Below, piece by piece: positions 17,084-25,824 of a stretch of 64,000 nucleotides of DNA. Source of the stretch: Pseudarthrobacter chlorophenolicus A6 (GTDB lineage Bacteria > Actinomycetota > Actinomycetes > Actinomycetales > Micrococcaceae); NCBI RefSeq assembly GCF_000022025.1, contig NC_011886.1:1932980-1996979 (forward strand), written 5' to 3'. The notes beneath the pieces were generated by a model, which did no database searches, was not told the origin of the DNA, and saw only the letters and a program-made list of their open reading frames with translations. Made by a program: the position numbers and the translations under genes. How positions within the stretch are numbered: position 1 is the first letter of the stretch; the number at the start of each line of letters is the position of its first letter.

Positions 17084-19300
17084 TCAGGCGGTCCTGGCCG
17101 GGAAGCGGTCCCAGACCCGGTGGGCTGACAGGAGTCCACTGAGTTCCGTGACCAGGGCCTCTGCGTCGTCGCCGGCGACGATCCCCGGAGCATCCTCCGG
17201 TATGCCGGCGGCTGTCAGCGCTGCTGCGCCGGCGCCCAGGGAGGCGATGGCTTTGGCGTGCCGGAATGCTTCGGTTAACAGGAGTGTGGCCCGTGGATCC
17301 ACCCGGCCGCCCGGCGCGCCGGCCTTCGCATCGAGCCCGGGGGCGGCGTCGGGCGCCGGGGCCGCTGCCGAGGCGACGATGACGGCGTCGAACTCCGTGG
17401 AGCGCGCGGTGAGGTATGTCCGCTGGACGGGGACCCCGCCGTCGTCCGCTTGACCAAGAAATCCGCCTGACGGCGCGATGACGAGCGGGACGATGCCTTG
17501 GGCGTCCAGGGCCTGACGGGCCGCGTTCACGGCAGTGAGGTCACTGTCCGCGTCGGCGAGGATTCCCACCACGCGTCCCGCAACGGGCCAGGTCTTGCCG
17601 ATCTGGGAGAGTGCAGGGCTGGTCTCGGACGGCGGCCCCTGTTCCGTCGCTTCCGGAGCGGGCAGGCCCAGGCCCTGGGCCACCGCAGCGCAAAGCCCGG
17701 AGTCCACATTGGCGAGGGCTGCGAGCTGGCGTTCCCGGATGGATTTCTCGTAGCACTTGCCCAGCTCGAAGGTGTAGGCCTGGATGACGTGGTCCTGCTC
17801 CACCGGGCTCAGGCTGCGGAAGAACAGGCTTGCCTGGCTGTAGTGGTCGTCAAAGGAGGCCGGGTTCCGGCGTTCCTTGATGGCGGCGGCCACTTCCTCG
17901 GGCACGTCGATGAAAGCCCCGACGTCTTCTCCGGCGAGGAAGGGGCATCCGCCGTCCAGCGAGTTGGGCCGGTACGGGGCGACTCCGGAGTGGACGGCCT
18001 GCTGGTGCATCCCGTCGCGGAGCATGTCGTTTACCGGTGACTGCGGGCGGTTGATGGGGATCTGGCCGAAGTTGGGTCCGCCGAGGCGGGAGATCTGGGT
18101 GTCCAGGTATGAGAAGAGCCGGACCTGCAGCAGTGGGTCGTTCGTCACATCGATGCCGGGGACCAGGTGGCCGGGGTGGAAGGCCACCTGCTCCGTCTCA
18201 GCGAAGTAGTTGGTGGGGTTGGCGTTGAGCATCATGACGCCGATTGGCTGGACCGGTGCCAGTTCCTCGGGAACGAATTTGGTGGGATCGAGCAGGTCGA
18301 TGCCTTCGAACATCTGGTCTTCGGTGTCCGGGAAGGTCTGGACGCCGAGTTCCCACTCCGGGTAGGCGCCGGCCTCAATGGCGTCGGCGAGGTCGCGGCG
18401 GTGGAAGTCGGGATCCATGCCGTTGATGATCTGCGCTTCCTCCCACAGCAGGGAGTGGACGCCCTGCTTGGGCTTCCAGTGGAACTTCACCAGTGTGGTG
18501 CGTCCTTCGTCGTTGACGAACCGGAAGGTGTGGACGCCGAACCCTTCCATCGTCCGGTACGACCGGGGGATGCCGCGGTCTGACATGTTCCACATGGTGT
18601 GTGCCTGAGCCTCGGTATGAAGGGAAACGAAATCCCAGAAAGTGTCATGGGCACTTTGAGCCTGGGGGATTTCCCGGTCAGGGTGGGGCTTGGCGGCATG
18701 GACAACGTCCGGGAACTTGATCCCGTCCTGGATGAAGAAGACGGGAATGTTGTTGCCCACCAGATCGTAGGTGCCCTCGTCCGTGTAGAACTTCGTGGAG
18801 AATCCGCGCGTATCGCGCACGGCGTCGGCAGAACCGCGGGAGCCGAGCACCGTGGAAAAGCGGACGAAGACCGGGGTTTCCACGTCCTTGGCCAGGAAGC
18901 CCGCCCGGGTAATGTTCGCCGCGGTGCCGTAGGAACGGAAGACGCCGTGCGCGCCGGCGCCGCGGGCATGGACGACGCGCTCGGGAATGCGTTCGTGGTC
19001 AAAGTGGGTGATTTTTTCGCGCAGGTGGTGGTCCTGCAGCAGGATGGGGCCGCGGGAGCCCGCCTTGAGCGAGTGATCGGTATCGCGGAGGCGAAGACCT
19101 TGGGCGGTGGTCAGGTACTGGCCAGACTGGGCACGCGCCGTCTCGGGCGCCCCGGTGGGGCTTCCCGTGGGGGAAACGGCCTCCGGTCCCCGCTGGTCCG
19201 GTTTGGGAGGGAGCGGCTCCCGCGGTGTTGTCGGTTCTTCCAGGCTGGCAGGTTCGCTTGCCGGGACGCCGGGAATGTTGGTGCTTGTCTCTTCTGGCAC
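17084..19300 (-). CDS. katE: Large-subunit monofunctional catalase (HPII type)
   Basis: A 738-residue clade-2 catalase, which dismutates hydrogen peroxide. The catalytic His is H111 (in [12 protein letters not shown]), the distal Asn is N183 (in [11 protein letters not shown]) and the heme-ligand Tyr is Y398 (in RLFSYLDTQ). After the catalase core (about 55-560) comes a flexible Pro/Glu linker and a DJ-1/PfpI-like domain (about 590-735: [25 protein letters not shown]). Length and layout match E. coli KatE (753). The N-terminal 55 residues are Pro/Glu-rich and probably disordered. The 209-base gap on its 5' side contains TAAGT-GT-ACTTA near 19355, a short palindrome that could be a regulatory site. 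Confidence 0.95.
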   Translation of the reverse strand: MPEETSTNIPGVPASEPASLEEPTTPREPLPPKPDQRGPEAVSPTGSPTGAPETARAQSGQYLTTAQGLRLRDTDHSLKAGSRGPILLQDHHLREKITHFDHERIPERVVHARGAGAHGVFRSYGTAANITRAGFLAKDVETPVFVRFSTVLGSRGSADAVRDTRGFSTKFYTDEGTYDLVGNNIPVFFIQDGIKFPDVVHAAKPHPDREIPQAQSAHDTFWDFVSLHTEAQAHTMWNMSDRGIPRSYRTMEGFGVHTFRFVNDEGRTTLVKFHWKPKQGVHSLLWEEAQIINGMDPDFHRRDLADAIEAGAYPEWELGVQTFPDTEDQMFEGIDLLDPTKFVPEELAPVQPIGVMMLNANPTNYFAETEQVAFHPGHLVPGIDVTNDPLLQVRLFSYLDTQISRLGGPNFGQIPINRPQSPVNDMLRDGMHQQAVHSGVAPYRPNSLDGGCPFLAGEDVGAFIDVPEEVAAAIKERRNPASFDDHYSQASLFFRSLSPVEQDHVIQAYTFELGKCYEKSIRERQLAALANVDSGLCAAVAQGLGLPAPEATEQGPPSETSPALSQIGKTWPVAGRVVGILADADSDLTAVNAARQALDAQGIVPLVIAPSGGFLGQADDGGVPVQRTYLTARSTEFDAVIVASAAAPAPDAAPGLDAKAGAPGGRVDPRATLLLTEAFRHAKAIASLGAGAAALTAAGIPEDAPGIVAGDDAEALVTELSGLLSAHRVWDRFPARTA

Positions 19301-19509
19301 GGTGCTTCTCCTTTGGTGGGCAAACCTAGCAGTCCTCGCTGAAACCGGGATACTAAGTGTACTTACTACCCTAGGGAACGTTTTGCATCACTACAACTTC
19401 CTGGAGGAATCCGAAACTCTGCGCTGAAGAGGAGCACCGGCGTCGGGCCCTTCCGTGTGGCGCGGTCTTCGCGCCGGTGTCAGGGTTCCGGATCAGGCTT
19501 TCCCCACGG

Positions 19510-19902
19510 CTATGAGAGGACCTGGAGCAGCCGGTTTTTCGTTTGGTTGGCGCATCTGCTGAGGTCCTCAAGGTGCGCCGGTGCCATTCCCGGCAAGGTC
19601 GTTGAGATGTCATGTTCGGTAGCGTTACGCAGCGCCGCCTGAAGGTGGCCTGCCAGTGCGGCCAGGCGCTCAGCACCAACCATCTCACTCGAGCTCCGGA
19701 GGCTGAGCACGGAGTCCATCGCTCCCTCAAAGTCCGCGCTGGTGAGGCACAGCCGCACCCGTTCAATTCTGCGGGGGAGCAGCCCGATGTAGTTCCGGAT
19801 GAAGAGCCGCCAAATATCCGAGTCGTTATCGACCCCATCCCGTAGCCGATCCAGTACGGAGCTGTCCAAAAGTGGGTGGCCCAGGGCATGCAGTTCTTTC
19901 AT
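19510..19902 (-). CDS. Hpt-domain-like protein lacking the phospho-acceptor histidine
   Basis: A 130-residue helical protein aligning with histidine phosphotransfer (Hpt) domains: VLDRLRDGVDNDSDIWRLFIRNYIGLLP corresponds to the first two helices, and MDSVLSLRSSSEMVGAERL to the phosphorylation helix. Functional Hpt domains read A-H-x-L-(K/R)-(G/S)-S-S at that point; here the His position is L66. It therefore cannot relay phosphate in the usual way and may act as a binding or decoy partner of a response regulator. No sensor kinase or receiver gene is adjacent. Transcribed in the same direction as catalase but 209 bases upstream of it. Confidence 0.7.
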   Translation of the reverse strand: MKELHALGHPLLDSSVLDRLRDGVDNDSDIWRLFIRNYIGLLPRRIERVRLCLTSADFEGAMDSVLSLRSSSEMVGAERLAALAGHLQAALRNATEHDISTTLPGMAPAHLEDLSRCANQTKNRLLQVLS

Positions 19903-20276
19903 TGAAGCTGCCCCGGCACCTTGGCCGTGGCCAGGCCCATCGCTTTACTGCGGAGCCGACAGATACGCGCTACCGGACGTGCGGTCTTATGTCGAGTGGT
20001 ATTCCCTGGCGCTGCTCTGCGCACTGTGCCCCCAATTTCCCTCTGTGGTTGCCCGGTGCAAATGCGTGGTCACGGGCCTACTTGTGAGGCTATTGGGATT
20101 GTTCGGGATGGGCACGAGTAGTCGGTACTTATATTGCTTACTAATTGGAAAAGGGCTGATGCCAGGGGCGGCCGGGACGGCGGCTGGAGGTTTGGGCCAG
20201 AGGGCCGGGATTCGCCCGACAAGCATCTTCGGCCTCGGTTCGAGACAGCGGTCCACAATCAGGAAGAATGGATGCC
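19903..20276. other. Intergenic region with no gene seen
   Basis: A 374-base gap between the divergent Hpt-like and DUF3592 genes. Open frames here have no ribosome binding site or family resemblance. It must carry promoters for both neighbours; the AT-rich stretch at about 20125-20150 (TATATTGCTTACTAATTGG-like) is the most likely place, but I cannot assign boxes. Confidence 0.4.
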
Positions 20277-20762
20277 ATGAGTTCCTCAGAGACCGTTCTA
20301 CCGCCAAAACGCCAGACCTTCCGGGCCCGTCTGGGAGGCTTCGCGTTCGTCGCGATATTGGTCTTGGCGGGACCGGTGCTGATCGGGATCGGCTCCTCGA
20401 TGACCGACTCGGATGAGGAGCTCGCGCGCACCGGCATCCACACCACCGGCACCATTGTGGACTTCAACGACGTGCGGAAGGCGTCGAATCGAAAGATCAC
20501 TGTGGAGTATGTGGCCGCTGACGGAGCCGGTTACTCGACCTTCGCTTCCGTGGACCATGACCAGCAGCCCGCGGTAGGAGGGGACGTCACCGTGATCTAC
20601 AGTGATTCGAATCCCGGTAAGGCCATAGTTGAGGGCTACGATGGCGGCGGCGTTTCCGTCCGCGGAATCGGCGCCCTCTTCCTGCTGATATTCACCGTTC
20701 CTGTGGGCGTGGTCCTCGGCGTCAAAAGGCTCCGGAAGAACCGCGGGCAGCGAACCAGGTAG
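20277..20762 (+). CDS. DUF3592 membrane protein
   Basis: A 161-residue DUF3592 protein. Membrane helix at about 20-42 (VAILVLAGPVLIGIGSSM), an extracellular beta-domain with TGIHTTGTIVDFNDVR, KITVEYVAADG and GDVTVIYSDSNPGKA, then a second membrane helix (VRGIGALFLLIFTVPVGVVL) and a basic cytoplasmic tail. ATG 20277 is preferred over 20268 because AGGAAG (20261-20266) is ten bases before it. Function unknown. A strong hairpin closes the transcript. Confidence 0.8.
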   Translation: MSSSETVLPPKRQTFRARLGGFAFVAILVLAGPVLIGIGSSMTDSDEELARTGIHTTGTIVDFNDVRKASNRKITVEYVAADGAGYSTFASVDHDQQPAVGGDVTVIYSDSNPGKAIVEGYDGGGVSVRGIGALFLLIFTVPVGVVLGVKRLRKNRGQRTR

Positions 20763-20820
20763 CCTTCGATCCGTGCCGGCCCGGGCAGGGGATCCACGCG
20801 CAGGCCGGCAACGGGCAGCT

Positions 20821-20868
20821 CAAAAGGTCTGGGTGGGATATCTCAGCATTTCCCACCCAGACCTTTTG
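20821..20868. terminator. Bidirectional terminator between DUF3592 and kdgT
   Basis: Perfect 18-bp inverted repeat: CAAAAGGTCTGGGTGGGA at 20821-20838 and its complement at 20851-20868, with a 12-base loop. A-rich and T-rich ends on the two arms let it work in both directions for the convergent genes. Confidence 0.85.
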
Positions 20869-20880
20869 GTATGACGTTCG

Positions 20881-21909
20881 TCAGTTCTGAGGTTTCACTG
20901 TGTGACTCGGCACAGGCTTCTCCTCGACCGGACTTCCATCTGTTAACTCCGTGGACTGTTTTTTCTGGACCCGTTTTGCCCAGGCCGAGGTCACGATGGG
21001 GCAGAGCACGGCGGAGACGACGACCGAGGCTGCCACCAGGACTGTGGCGTGTTCGGCTGCCGGGGCGTAGACGGGGTTGGCCGTGGCGATGATGGCTGGA
21101 ACCAGCGCTGCGTTCCCGGCTGTTGTCGCTGCGGCGAGGCCCGCTACGCCGTCGCCGCCGGTCAGCTTATCGGCGAGCAGCAGCACTGCGCCGCCTACGA
21201 ACACCACGAATAGGCCAAGGGCGATGCCGAGCAGCCCGGCTTCAACGACGGCGTTGAGGTTGATGGTCAGTCCGAGGGCGAGGCCAAGGAAGGGCACCAT
21301 TGCCGGGACCAGCGGGGCGAGGAGGTTGCGCATGTTCTTGTCGAGGTTGCCCAGGAGCATGCCCAGTGCCAGCGGCAGGATGGCTCCGACAAGCGCCTGC
21401 CAAGGGAACGCTGCGAGCCCGGCAATGCCCAGGGTGACCATGGTCAGGAAGGGGCCGGATTCGAGCGACAGGATGGAGTACGCGCCGGCGTCCCGCTTAC
21501 GCCCGAATTGGCCCATCAGGGAGATGTAGAGCCCGCCGTTTGTGTCGTTCAGCGCTGCCACCAGGGCGAGTGTTGACAGGCCGGCCAGGATCCCGTGTTC
21601 GATGGGGGCTTCCCCCAGGAAGCGTCCGGCGATGACACCGATCAGGACGGCGAACAGGATCTTCGAGCCGAGGAGCACGCCGCCCTTTTTGAGGATGTAG
21701 GGCGTGGACTTCACTTCGAGTGTTGCCCCGAGGCACACGAAGAACACGGCAAGGAGGGGTGCCAGGCCGGTGAAGAATGCCCCGGTGAATGACCCGAAGA
21801 ACTTTCCTGCGTCCGGCGCGAGGGTGTGGATGACGGCTCCGATGCCAAGCGGAACCAGCATCATGCCGCCGGGAACCTTCTCCAGGGCCTTCTTAATGGG
21901 AATCGACAT
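20881..21909 (-). CDS. kdgT: 2-keto-3-deoxygluconate permease family transporter
   Basis: A 342-residue KdgT-family proton symporter, about ten membrane helices. Start [21 protein letters not shown] and the conserved [29 protein letters not shown] and [14 protein letters not shown] stretches are diagnostic. The ATG at 21909 follows AGGAGAAATC; an in-frame ATG 45 bases upstream lacks a binding site. It is the last gene of the RuBisCO-like-protein cluster and is the probable importer of the acid sugar degraded by it. The true substrate need not be 2-keto-3-deoxygluconate. The C-terminal 30 residues are hydrophilic. Confidence 0.92.
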   Translation of the reverse strand: MSIPIKKALEKVPGGMMLVPLGIGAVIHTLAPDAGKFFGSFTGAFFTGLAPLLAVFFVCLGATLEVKSTPYILKKGGVLLGSKILFAVLIGVIAGRFLGEAPIEHGILAGLSTLALVAALNDTNGGLYISLMGQFGRKRDAGAYSILSLESGPFLTMVTLGIAGLAAFPWQALVGAILPLALGMLLGNLDKNMRNLLAPLVPAMVPFLGLALGLTINLNAVVEAGLLGIALGLFVVFVGGAVLLLADKLTGGDGVAGLAAATTAGNAALVPAIIATANPVYAPAAEHATVLVAASVVVSAVLCPIVTSAWAKRVQKKQSTELTDGSPVEEKPVPSHTVKPQN

Positions 21910-21981
21910 TGATTTCTCCTGTGGATAGCTAAGTGGGGTGGAGCCGTGCTCCATAGCACGGCGTTCCGGTGGTGTGTTGGG

Positions 21982-23025
21982 TCAGCCGAGGCCGGGGATG
22001 AGCAGGACTTTGCAGGCGTCGCCGGTGAGCAGTTCGACGGCCTCGTCGATCTCGCTGAGCTTTTTACGGTGGGTGATCAGCCAGTCGAGTTCGAGCTTGC
22101 CGGAATCCAGCAGCAGCAGGCTCTGTTCCCAGGTCTCCCAGAGGCGGCGGCCGAAGATGCCGCGCAGGGTGATGCCCTTCTTGTTGATGTAGGCGGCGAT
22201 GTCCACCTCGGCGGGGCGGCTGGGGTGTCCGACGGTGATGACGGTGGCTTCGCGGCGGACGGCTTCGAACAGGGTTGCCAGGGTGCCCGGCGCACCGGAA
22301 CATTCGAAGCCGACGTCGAATCCGCCGCGGCGGCCCGTCAGCTCGCGGCAGCGCTCGACGATCCCGTCGTTGGGGTGCAGTGCGGTGGCGCCGAGCTTTT
22401 CCGCCTGCGCGCGCCGGTAGGGATTGGGGTCGACGGCGATGACGTGGCTGGCGCCCATGAGCAGCGCCAGGTTCACCACCACGAGGCCCACTGGTCCGGC
22501 GCCGCTGACCAGTACGGCCCGTCCCGCCACCGAGTAGTTGGCGCGCTGGATTGCATGGACGGCCACGCCTGCGGCCTCAAGCAGGGCGCCCGATTCCAGG
22601 GACAGCCCGGAAGGCAGTTTCACGCAGATGTCCTGGGGGACGGCTGCATACTCAGCGAAAACGCCGTCGATGTGCATGCCCAAAATGCCGGTACGTTCAC
22701 AGGTGTGCGCATCGCCGGTGCGGCAGGGGAAACACTGGCTGCAGGTCAGGTGGCTTTCCAGCGCTACCTGGTCGCCTACTTTGAGTCCGGTGACGCCGGG
22801 GCCAACTTCGACCACGGTGCCCGCGCCCTCGTGGCCCAGGGTGACCGGAAGGTTGAGGTTGAAGGCCTGTGCTGACGGGGTCCACTCGTACAGTTCGCGG
22901 TCGGTGCCGCACAGTGATGCCGCGCCGACTTCGATGACGACGTTGCCTTCTGCTGCCTTGGGGTCGCCGGCGTCGGTGACGTACTGGACGCCGCGCTCTG
23001 CTGCGTTCTTTACTACTGCCCGCAT
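21982..23025 (-). CDS. Zinc-dependent medium-chain dehydrogenase (polyol/acid-sugar type)
   Basis: A 347-residue zinc alcohol dehydrogenase. Catalytic zinc site: Cys in SLCGTDRELYEW, His-Glu in LGHEGAGTV and a Glu further on; structural zinc Cys set in CSQCFPCRTGDAHTC; Rossmann motif VLVSGAGPVGLVVVNLA. It resembles sorbitol/threonine/galactitol dehydrogenases. It lies 57 bases after the kinase gene and 72 bases before kdgT. In the cluster it probably oxidises a hydroxyl of the imported acid sugar before phosphorylation and decarboxylation (inference). Confidence 0.9.
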   Translation of the reverse strand: MRAVVKNAAERGVQYVTDAGDPKAAEGNVVIEVGAASLCGTDRELYEWTPSAQAFNLNLPVTLGHEGAGTVVEVGPGVTGLKVGDQVALESHLTCSQCFPCRTGDAHTCERTGILGMHIDGVFAEYAAVPQDICVKLPSGLSLESGALLEAAGVAVHAIQRANYSVAGRAVLVSGAGPVGLVVVNLALLMGASHVIAVDPNPYRRAQAEKLGATALHPNDGIVERCRELTGRRGGFDVGFECSGAPGTLATLFEAVRREATVITVGHPSRPAEVDIAAYINKKGITLRGIFGRRLWETWEQSLLLLDSGKLELDWLITHRKKLSEIDEAVELLTGDACKVLLIPGLG

Positions 23026-23082
23026 TGGGGGCCGCCTTTCATTGGTTCTGGTGATGCGTGAAGAAGTGCGTTGTGGGGGGTT

Positions 23083-24378
23083 TTACCGGGGTTGTCCGGC
23101 GAACCGGCGCAGGATGTCGGTGGGGCCAACCTGGCCACCCTTGAGAAGGAGGCGGCATCCGGCAACTGCGGAGGCGCCGTCGGCTTTGAGGATCGGCCCG
23201 GCGGTGACGAACTGCCCGGAAACGCGGAGCTGGCGCACTCCCATGGCGATGAGTGCATGGCTGGAGGTGTCGCCTCCGAAGACGGCGATGTCGCGGGTCA
23301 GGCCCGCTTGGGCGATCCTGGCGGCGATGCCGCCGATGAGTGCGCCAACGTAGCCTGCATCGACCGGCTTAGCGGTGCCATAGCGGGGGTCGCCGGCACC
23401 GCGGGTGGTGTGGACGACGACGTTGTTGCCTGCGCGGAGCGCTGCGGAGACGCGCTCGTCCAAAGCCGCCACGAGCGCCGGGCTGTGGCGATCCAGCAAT
23501 TCGACGGGGACGGGTACTTCCACCCACCCGTGGGCCACGGCATCACTGATCTGTTCCGCCGTGGTGCTCGACGCCGAGGCGCTGACTGCCAGCGCAGGTC
23601 CGGAGGCGGCCTGAGCGCCGGGTGCCGCCGGAACGCTGTCTGAGAGGGTCCTCGCCAGCGCGGCCATGATGCCGCCGGATCCGACGACGATGGACGGGCC
23701 GTGGCCGTGCTCTTCGCGGGTCAGGACTTCAGCCACGGCATCCATGTGGTGTTCATCCACGGCGTCAACCACGAAGGCCTGCGCGCCGGGTTCGTGCCGG
23801 CGGTCTGCCCAGGCGTCCTTGAACGTCCCGTCCTCATACGCCGGCAGGTGGATCGCACCCGGCGTCGTGCCTGACGTGAGCTGTTCGGCCAGGACCTCGC
23901 GCAGGTCTGCTTCGGACATCGGGGTGGATGGGTGCCGGGACATGACTGGGTGGCGGTCCAACCGGTAGGACTGCCCGGCATACGTTGCGTAGTGGTTGCT
24001 GAACGCTGTGTACCGGCCAAATCCGGGTTGGGCGGGAATCACGGGGATGGCCCCGTGCAGCGGGAACTGTTCGTGCAGCAGTTCGATTCCCCGGCCGATG
24101 CTGCCCACGGTGGGGGAGCTGTCGAAGGTGGAACAGACCTTATAGAGCAGCACGTCCAGGTTCAGGGCGGCGATGCCGGCGAGGTCGCGGCTCACCAGGG
24201 CGTCGAACGCGGTCCCCGCAAGGGAGCGCGCAGGCCCCGCGAAGCCGACGACGGCGGCATCCGTGGGAAGGGGCGCGTCACCGATGACGAGGGCTGCTTC
24301 GAGGCCGTACCGGTGCGCCTGGGCCAGGACGTCGGCGGCTCCGGTGAGGTCGTCCGCAACGAAACCGAAAGCCGGCAT
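23083..24378 (-). CDS. Four-carbon acid sugar kinase family protein (DUF1537)
   Basis: A 431-residue DUF1537-family kinase. N-terminal substrate domain: FGFVADDLTGAADVLAQ, then YKVCSTFDSSPTVGSIGRG; C-terminal nucleotide domain: VVVHTTRGAGDPRYG, IAVFGGDTSSHALIAMG and GPILKADG. Characterised members phosphorylate 3-dehydrotetronates, threonate/erythronate or 3-oxo-isoapionate (OiaK). ATG 24378 begins one base after the stop of the RuBisCO-like gene, so they are coupled. Pairing of a DUF1537 kinase with a RuBisCO-like protein is what is found in oxo-isoapionate pathways, so the substrate is probably a 3-oxo acid sugar. The exact substrate is not known. Confidence 0.9.
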   Translation of the reverse strand: MPAFGFVADDLTGAADVLAQAHRYGLEAALVIGDAPLPTDAAVVGFAGPARSLAGTAFDALVSRDLAGIAALNLDVLLYKVCSTFDSSPTVGSIGRGIELLHEQFPLHGAIPVIPAQPGFGRYTAFSNHYATYAGQSYRLDRHPVMSRHPSTPMSEADLREVLAEQLTSGTTPGAIHLPAYEDGTFKDAWADRRHEPGAQAFVVDAVDEHHMDAVAEVLTREEHGHGPSIVVGSGGIMAALARTLSDSVPAAPGAQAASGPALAVSASASSTTAEQISDAVAHGWVEVPVPVELLDRHSPALVAALDERVSAALRAGNNVVVHTTRGAGDPRYGTAKPVDAGYVGALIGGIAARIAQAGLTRDIAVFGGDTSSHALIAMGVRQLRVSGQFVTAGPILKADGASAVAGCRLLLKGGQVGPTDILRRFAGQPR

Positions 24379-24379
24379 G

Positions 24380-25645
24380 TCAGGCACCTTTCCCGAATGT
24401 CTGAACCGCATGGAGCAGGGCGGCATCTCCAGTGTCCGCCCGGCGGGTGGCTGCCGTCAGCAGCGGGATGCCGTCCACGGCTGCTTCCCAGGCCTGGCGC
24501 AGGCTTTTGACCCCTGCTCCCGGACCGTCCGGGTGGGCTGCGACGCCGCCGCCGGCAAGCATCATCAGGTCGGTCGTGCCGGTCGCTTCGAAGGTGGGCC
24601 CGGGGGTGGTCACGTTCTGCCCGGAGGAGAGCACGGGAAGCGGTGTGACGGTTTGGCCCAGCGGTTCGAGGAGGCTCCTGATGTTTGCAGCAACCTCGGC
24701 GTCGAGCTCGTAGAACTTGCTGCCCAGGCCACTGGCGTGCAGATGGTCGGCTCCTGCGAGGCGGGCCATCTGCTGCCAGACCCGGTAGTCCATACCCAGC
24801 GCTTTGGACCGCATGGAAGCTGCGAGGCCGGCGCGGTGGCCGTGGATCGGCACCTCGGCGAAGCTGCGCAGGAGGGCGAGGGCAGGCATCCCCATAACCG
24901 GGATGTTCAGCATGACGCAGCGGCCGCCGGCCTCAACCACGGTGTCGTGGCGTTTCCGGAGGCCGGCAAGGTCGCCGGTGATATTGAAGGCGTACATGGT
25001 GGCGTGGCCGGTGACCTGTTCGGCGGCACGGATTTCCTCAGTTGCCACGGCCACGCGGCGCTCCAGGGGCAAGTAGGCCGGATCGGTCATCAGCTCGTCG
25101 TCCTTGATCAGGTCGATGGAAGCCATCGCCAGGTCCCTTACCACCAGGCGGAACTCCTCCTCGGAGAGTCCGACGTTGGGCTTGACGATGGTGCCGACCA
25201 TGACGCCCTGGACGTCGCTGATCAACTTTCGGGTCCCCCCGATGCCGAAGGCAGGCCCGGGGTGGGCTGCCACGAAGTCCTCCGGGAGGACCATGTCCTG
25301 CAGCCTGCACGCATACAGGTCGCCCAGTTCGAACAAGTTGCCGGCAATGGCTGTCTGTAGCGTCGCGAGGTCGGTGCCAACGTTTTCCATCGGGAAGTCG
25401 ACGGTGACCAGGGCTGCGCGGACCTTCTCGGGGTTGGCCCGGGAGGGGAGGGAAGGCTTGCAGAAACCGAACTCCTGCACATCGACGATGTGGGCTGCAT
25501 GCCGTTCACGGATTCGGGCCGATTCGCCCGGGACGGGGAGGAACGTGCCGGAGGACTGCTCGCCGGCCATGATGGCAGCGGCCTTGGCCGGCTCCATTTC
25601 GGATTCCAGGTAGTAGGTGCAGCGCACCGAGCGCGGGTCGCGCAT
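24380..25645 (-). CDS. RuBisCO-like protein (probable oxo-acid-sugar-phosphate decarboxylase or hydrolase)
   Basis: A 421-residue form IV RuBisCO-like protein. The lysine that is carbamylated in RuBisCO and its metal partners are kept: K181, D183 and E184 in DLIKDDELM. K155 in GTIVKPNVGLS matches RuBisCO K175, but the residue at K177 is Asn (N157). H270-R271 in HGHRAG match H294-R295, and K310 lies in the loop-6 position. With these replacements it cannot be a CO2-fixing enzyme. Family members next to DUF1537 kinases act on 3-oxo-isoapionate 4-phosphate, which suggests a related decarboxylation or transcarboxylation here. ATG 25645 follows GGAG; the longer in-frame start at 25744 would overlap the promoter and operator. 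Confidence 0.88.
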   Translation of the reverse strand: MRDPRSVRCTYYLESEMEPAKAAAIMAGEQSSGTFLPVPGESARIRERHAAHIVDVQEFGFCKPSLPSRANPEKVRAALVTVDFPMENVGTDLATLQTAIAGNLFELGDLYACRLQDMVLPEDFVAAHPGPAFGIGGTRKLISDVQGVMVGTIVKPNVGLSEEEFRLVVRDLAMASIDLIKDDELMTDPAYLPLERRVAVATEEIRAAEQVTGHATMYAFNITGDLAGLRKRHDTVVEAGGRCVMLNIPVMGMPALALLRSFAEVPIHGHRAGLAASMRSKALGMDYRVWQQMARLAGADHLHASGLGSKFYELDAEVAANIRSLLEPLGQTVTPLPVLSSGQNVTTPGPTFEATGTTDLMMLAGGGVAAHPDGPGAGVKSLRQAWEAAVDGIPLLTAATRRADTGDAALLHAVQTFGKGA

Positions 25646-25699
25646 GAGATCTCCAATGCGGGTAGAAGCTTGTGGGTTCGCCAACTGCGTCTCTTCAAG

Positions 25700-25749
25700 T
25701 TGTACGTACCTTTGATACGTACAATAGTCAGTGGCATGAATCACGTCAA
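25700..25749 (-). promoter_or_regulatory. Promoter and 25-bp palindromic operator for the RuBisCO-like-protein operon
   Basis: Minus strand: -35 TTGACG (25744-25749), a 17-base spacer and -10 TATTGT (25721-25726). The perfect palindrome TTGTACGTA-7 nt-TACGTACAA covers 25700-25724 and overlaps the -10 and start region. It lies between the operon and the divergent GntR gene, so it is most simply the GntR repressor's site, released by a pathway intermediate. Confidence 0.75.
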
Positions 25750-25824
25750 GGGCGTCCGTGTCCCCTCCCGGGGTCTTCCAAGGAGCGGGCGGGCTATCAT
25801 TTCCACAGCGGCAGAGGAGTAAGC

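Noticed and set aside
24380..25645. True RuBisCO (carbon fixation)
   Set aside because: The K177-equivalent is Asn (N157), there is no phosphoribulokinase or small subunit, and the neighbours are an acid-sugar kinase, dehydrogenase and permease.
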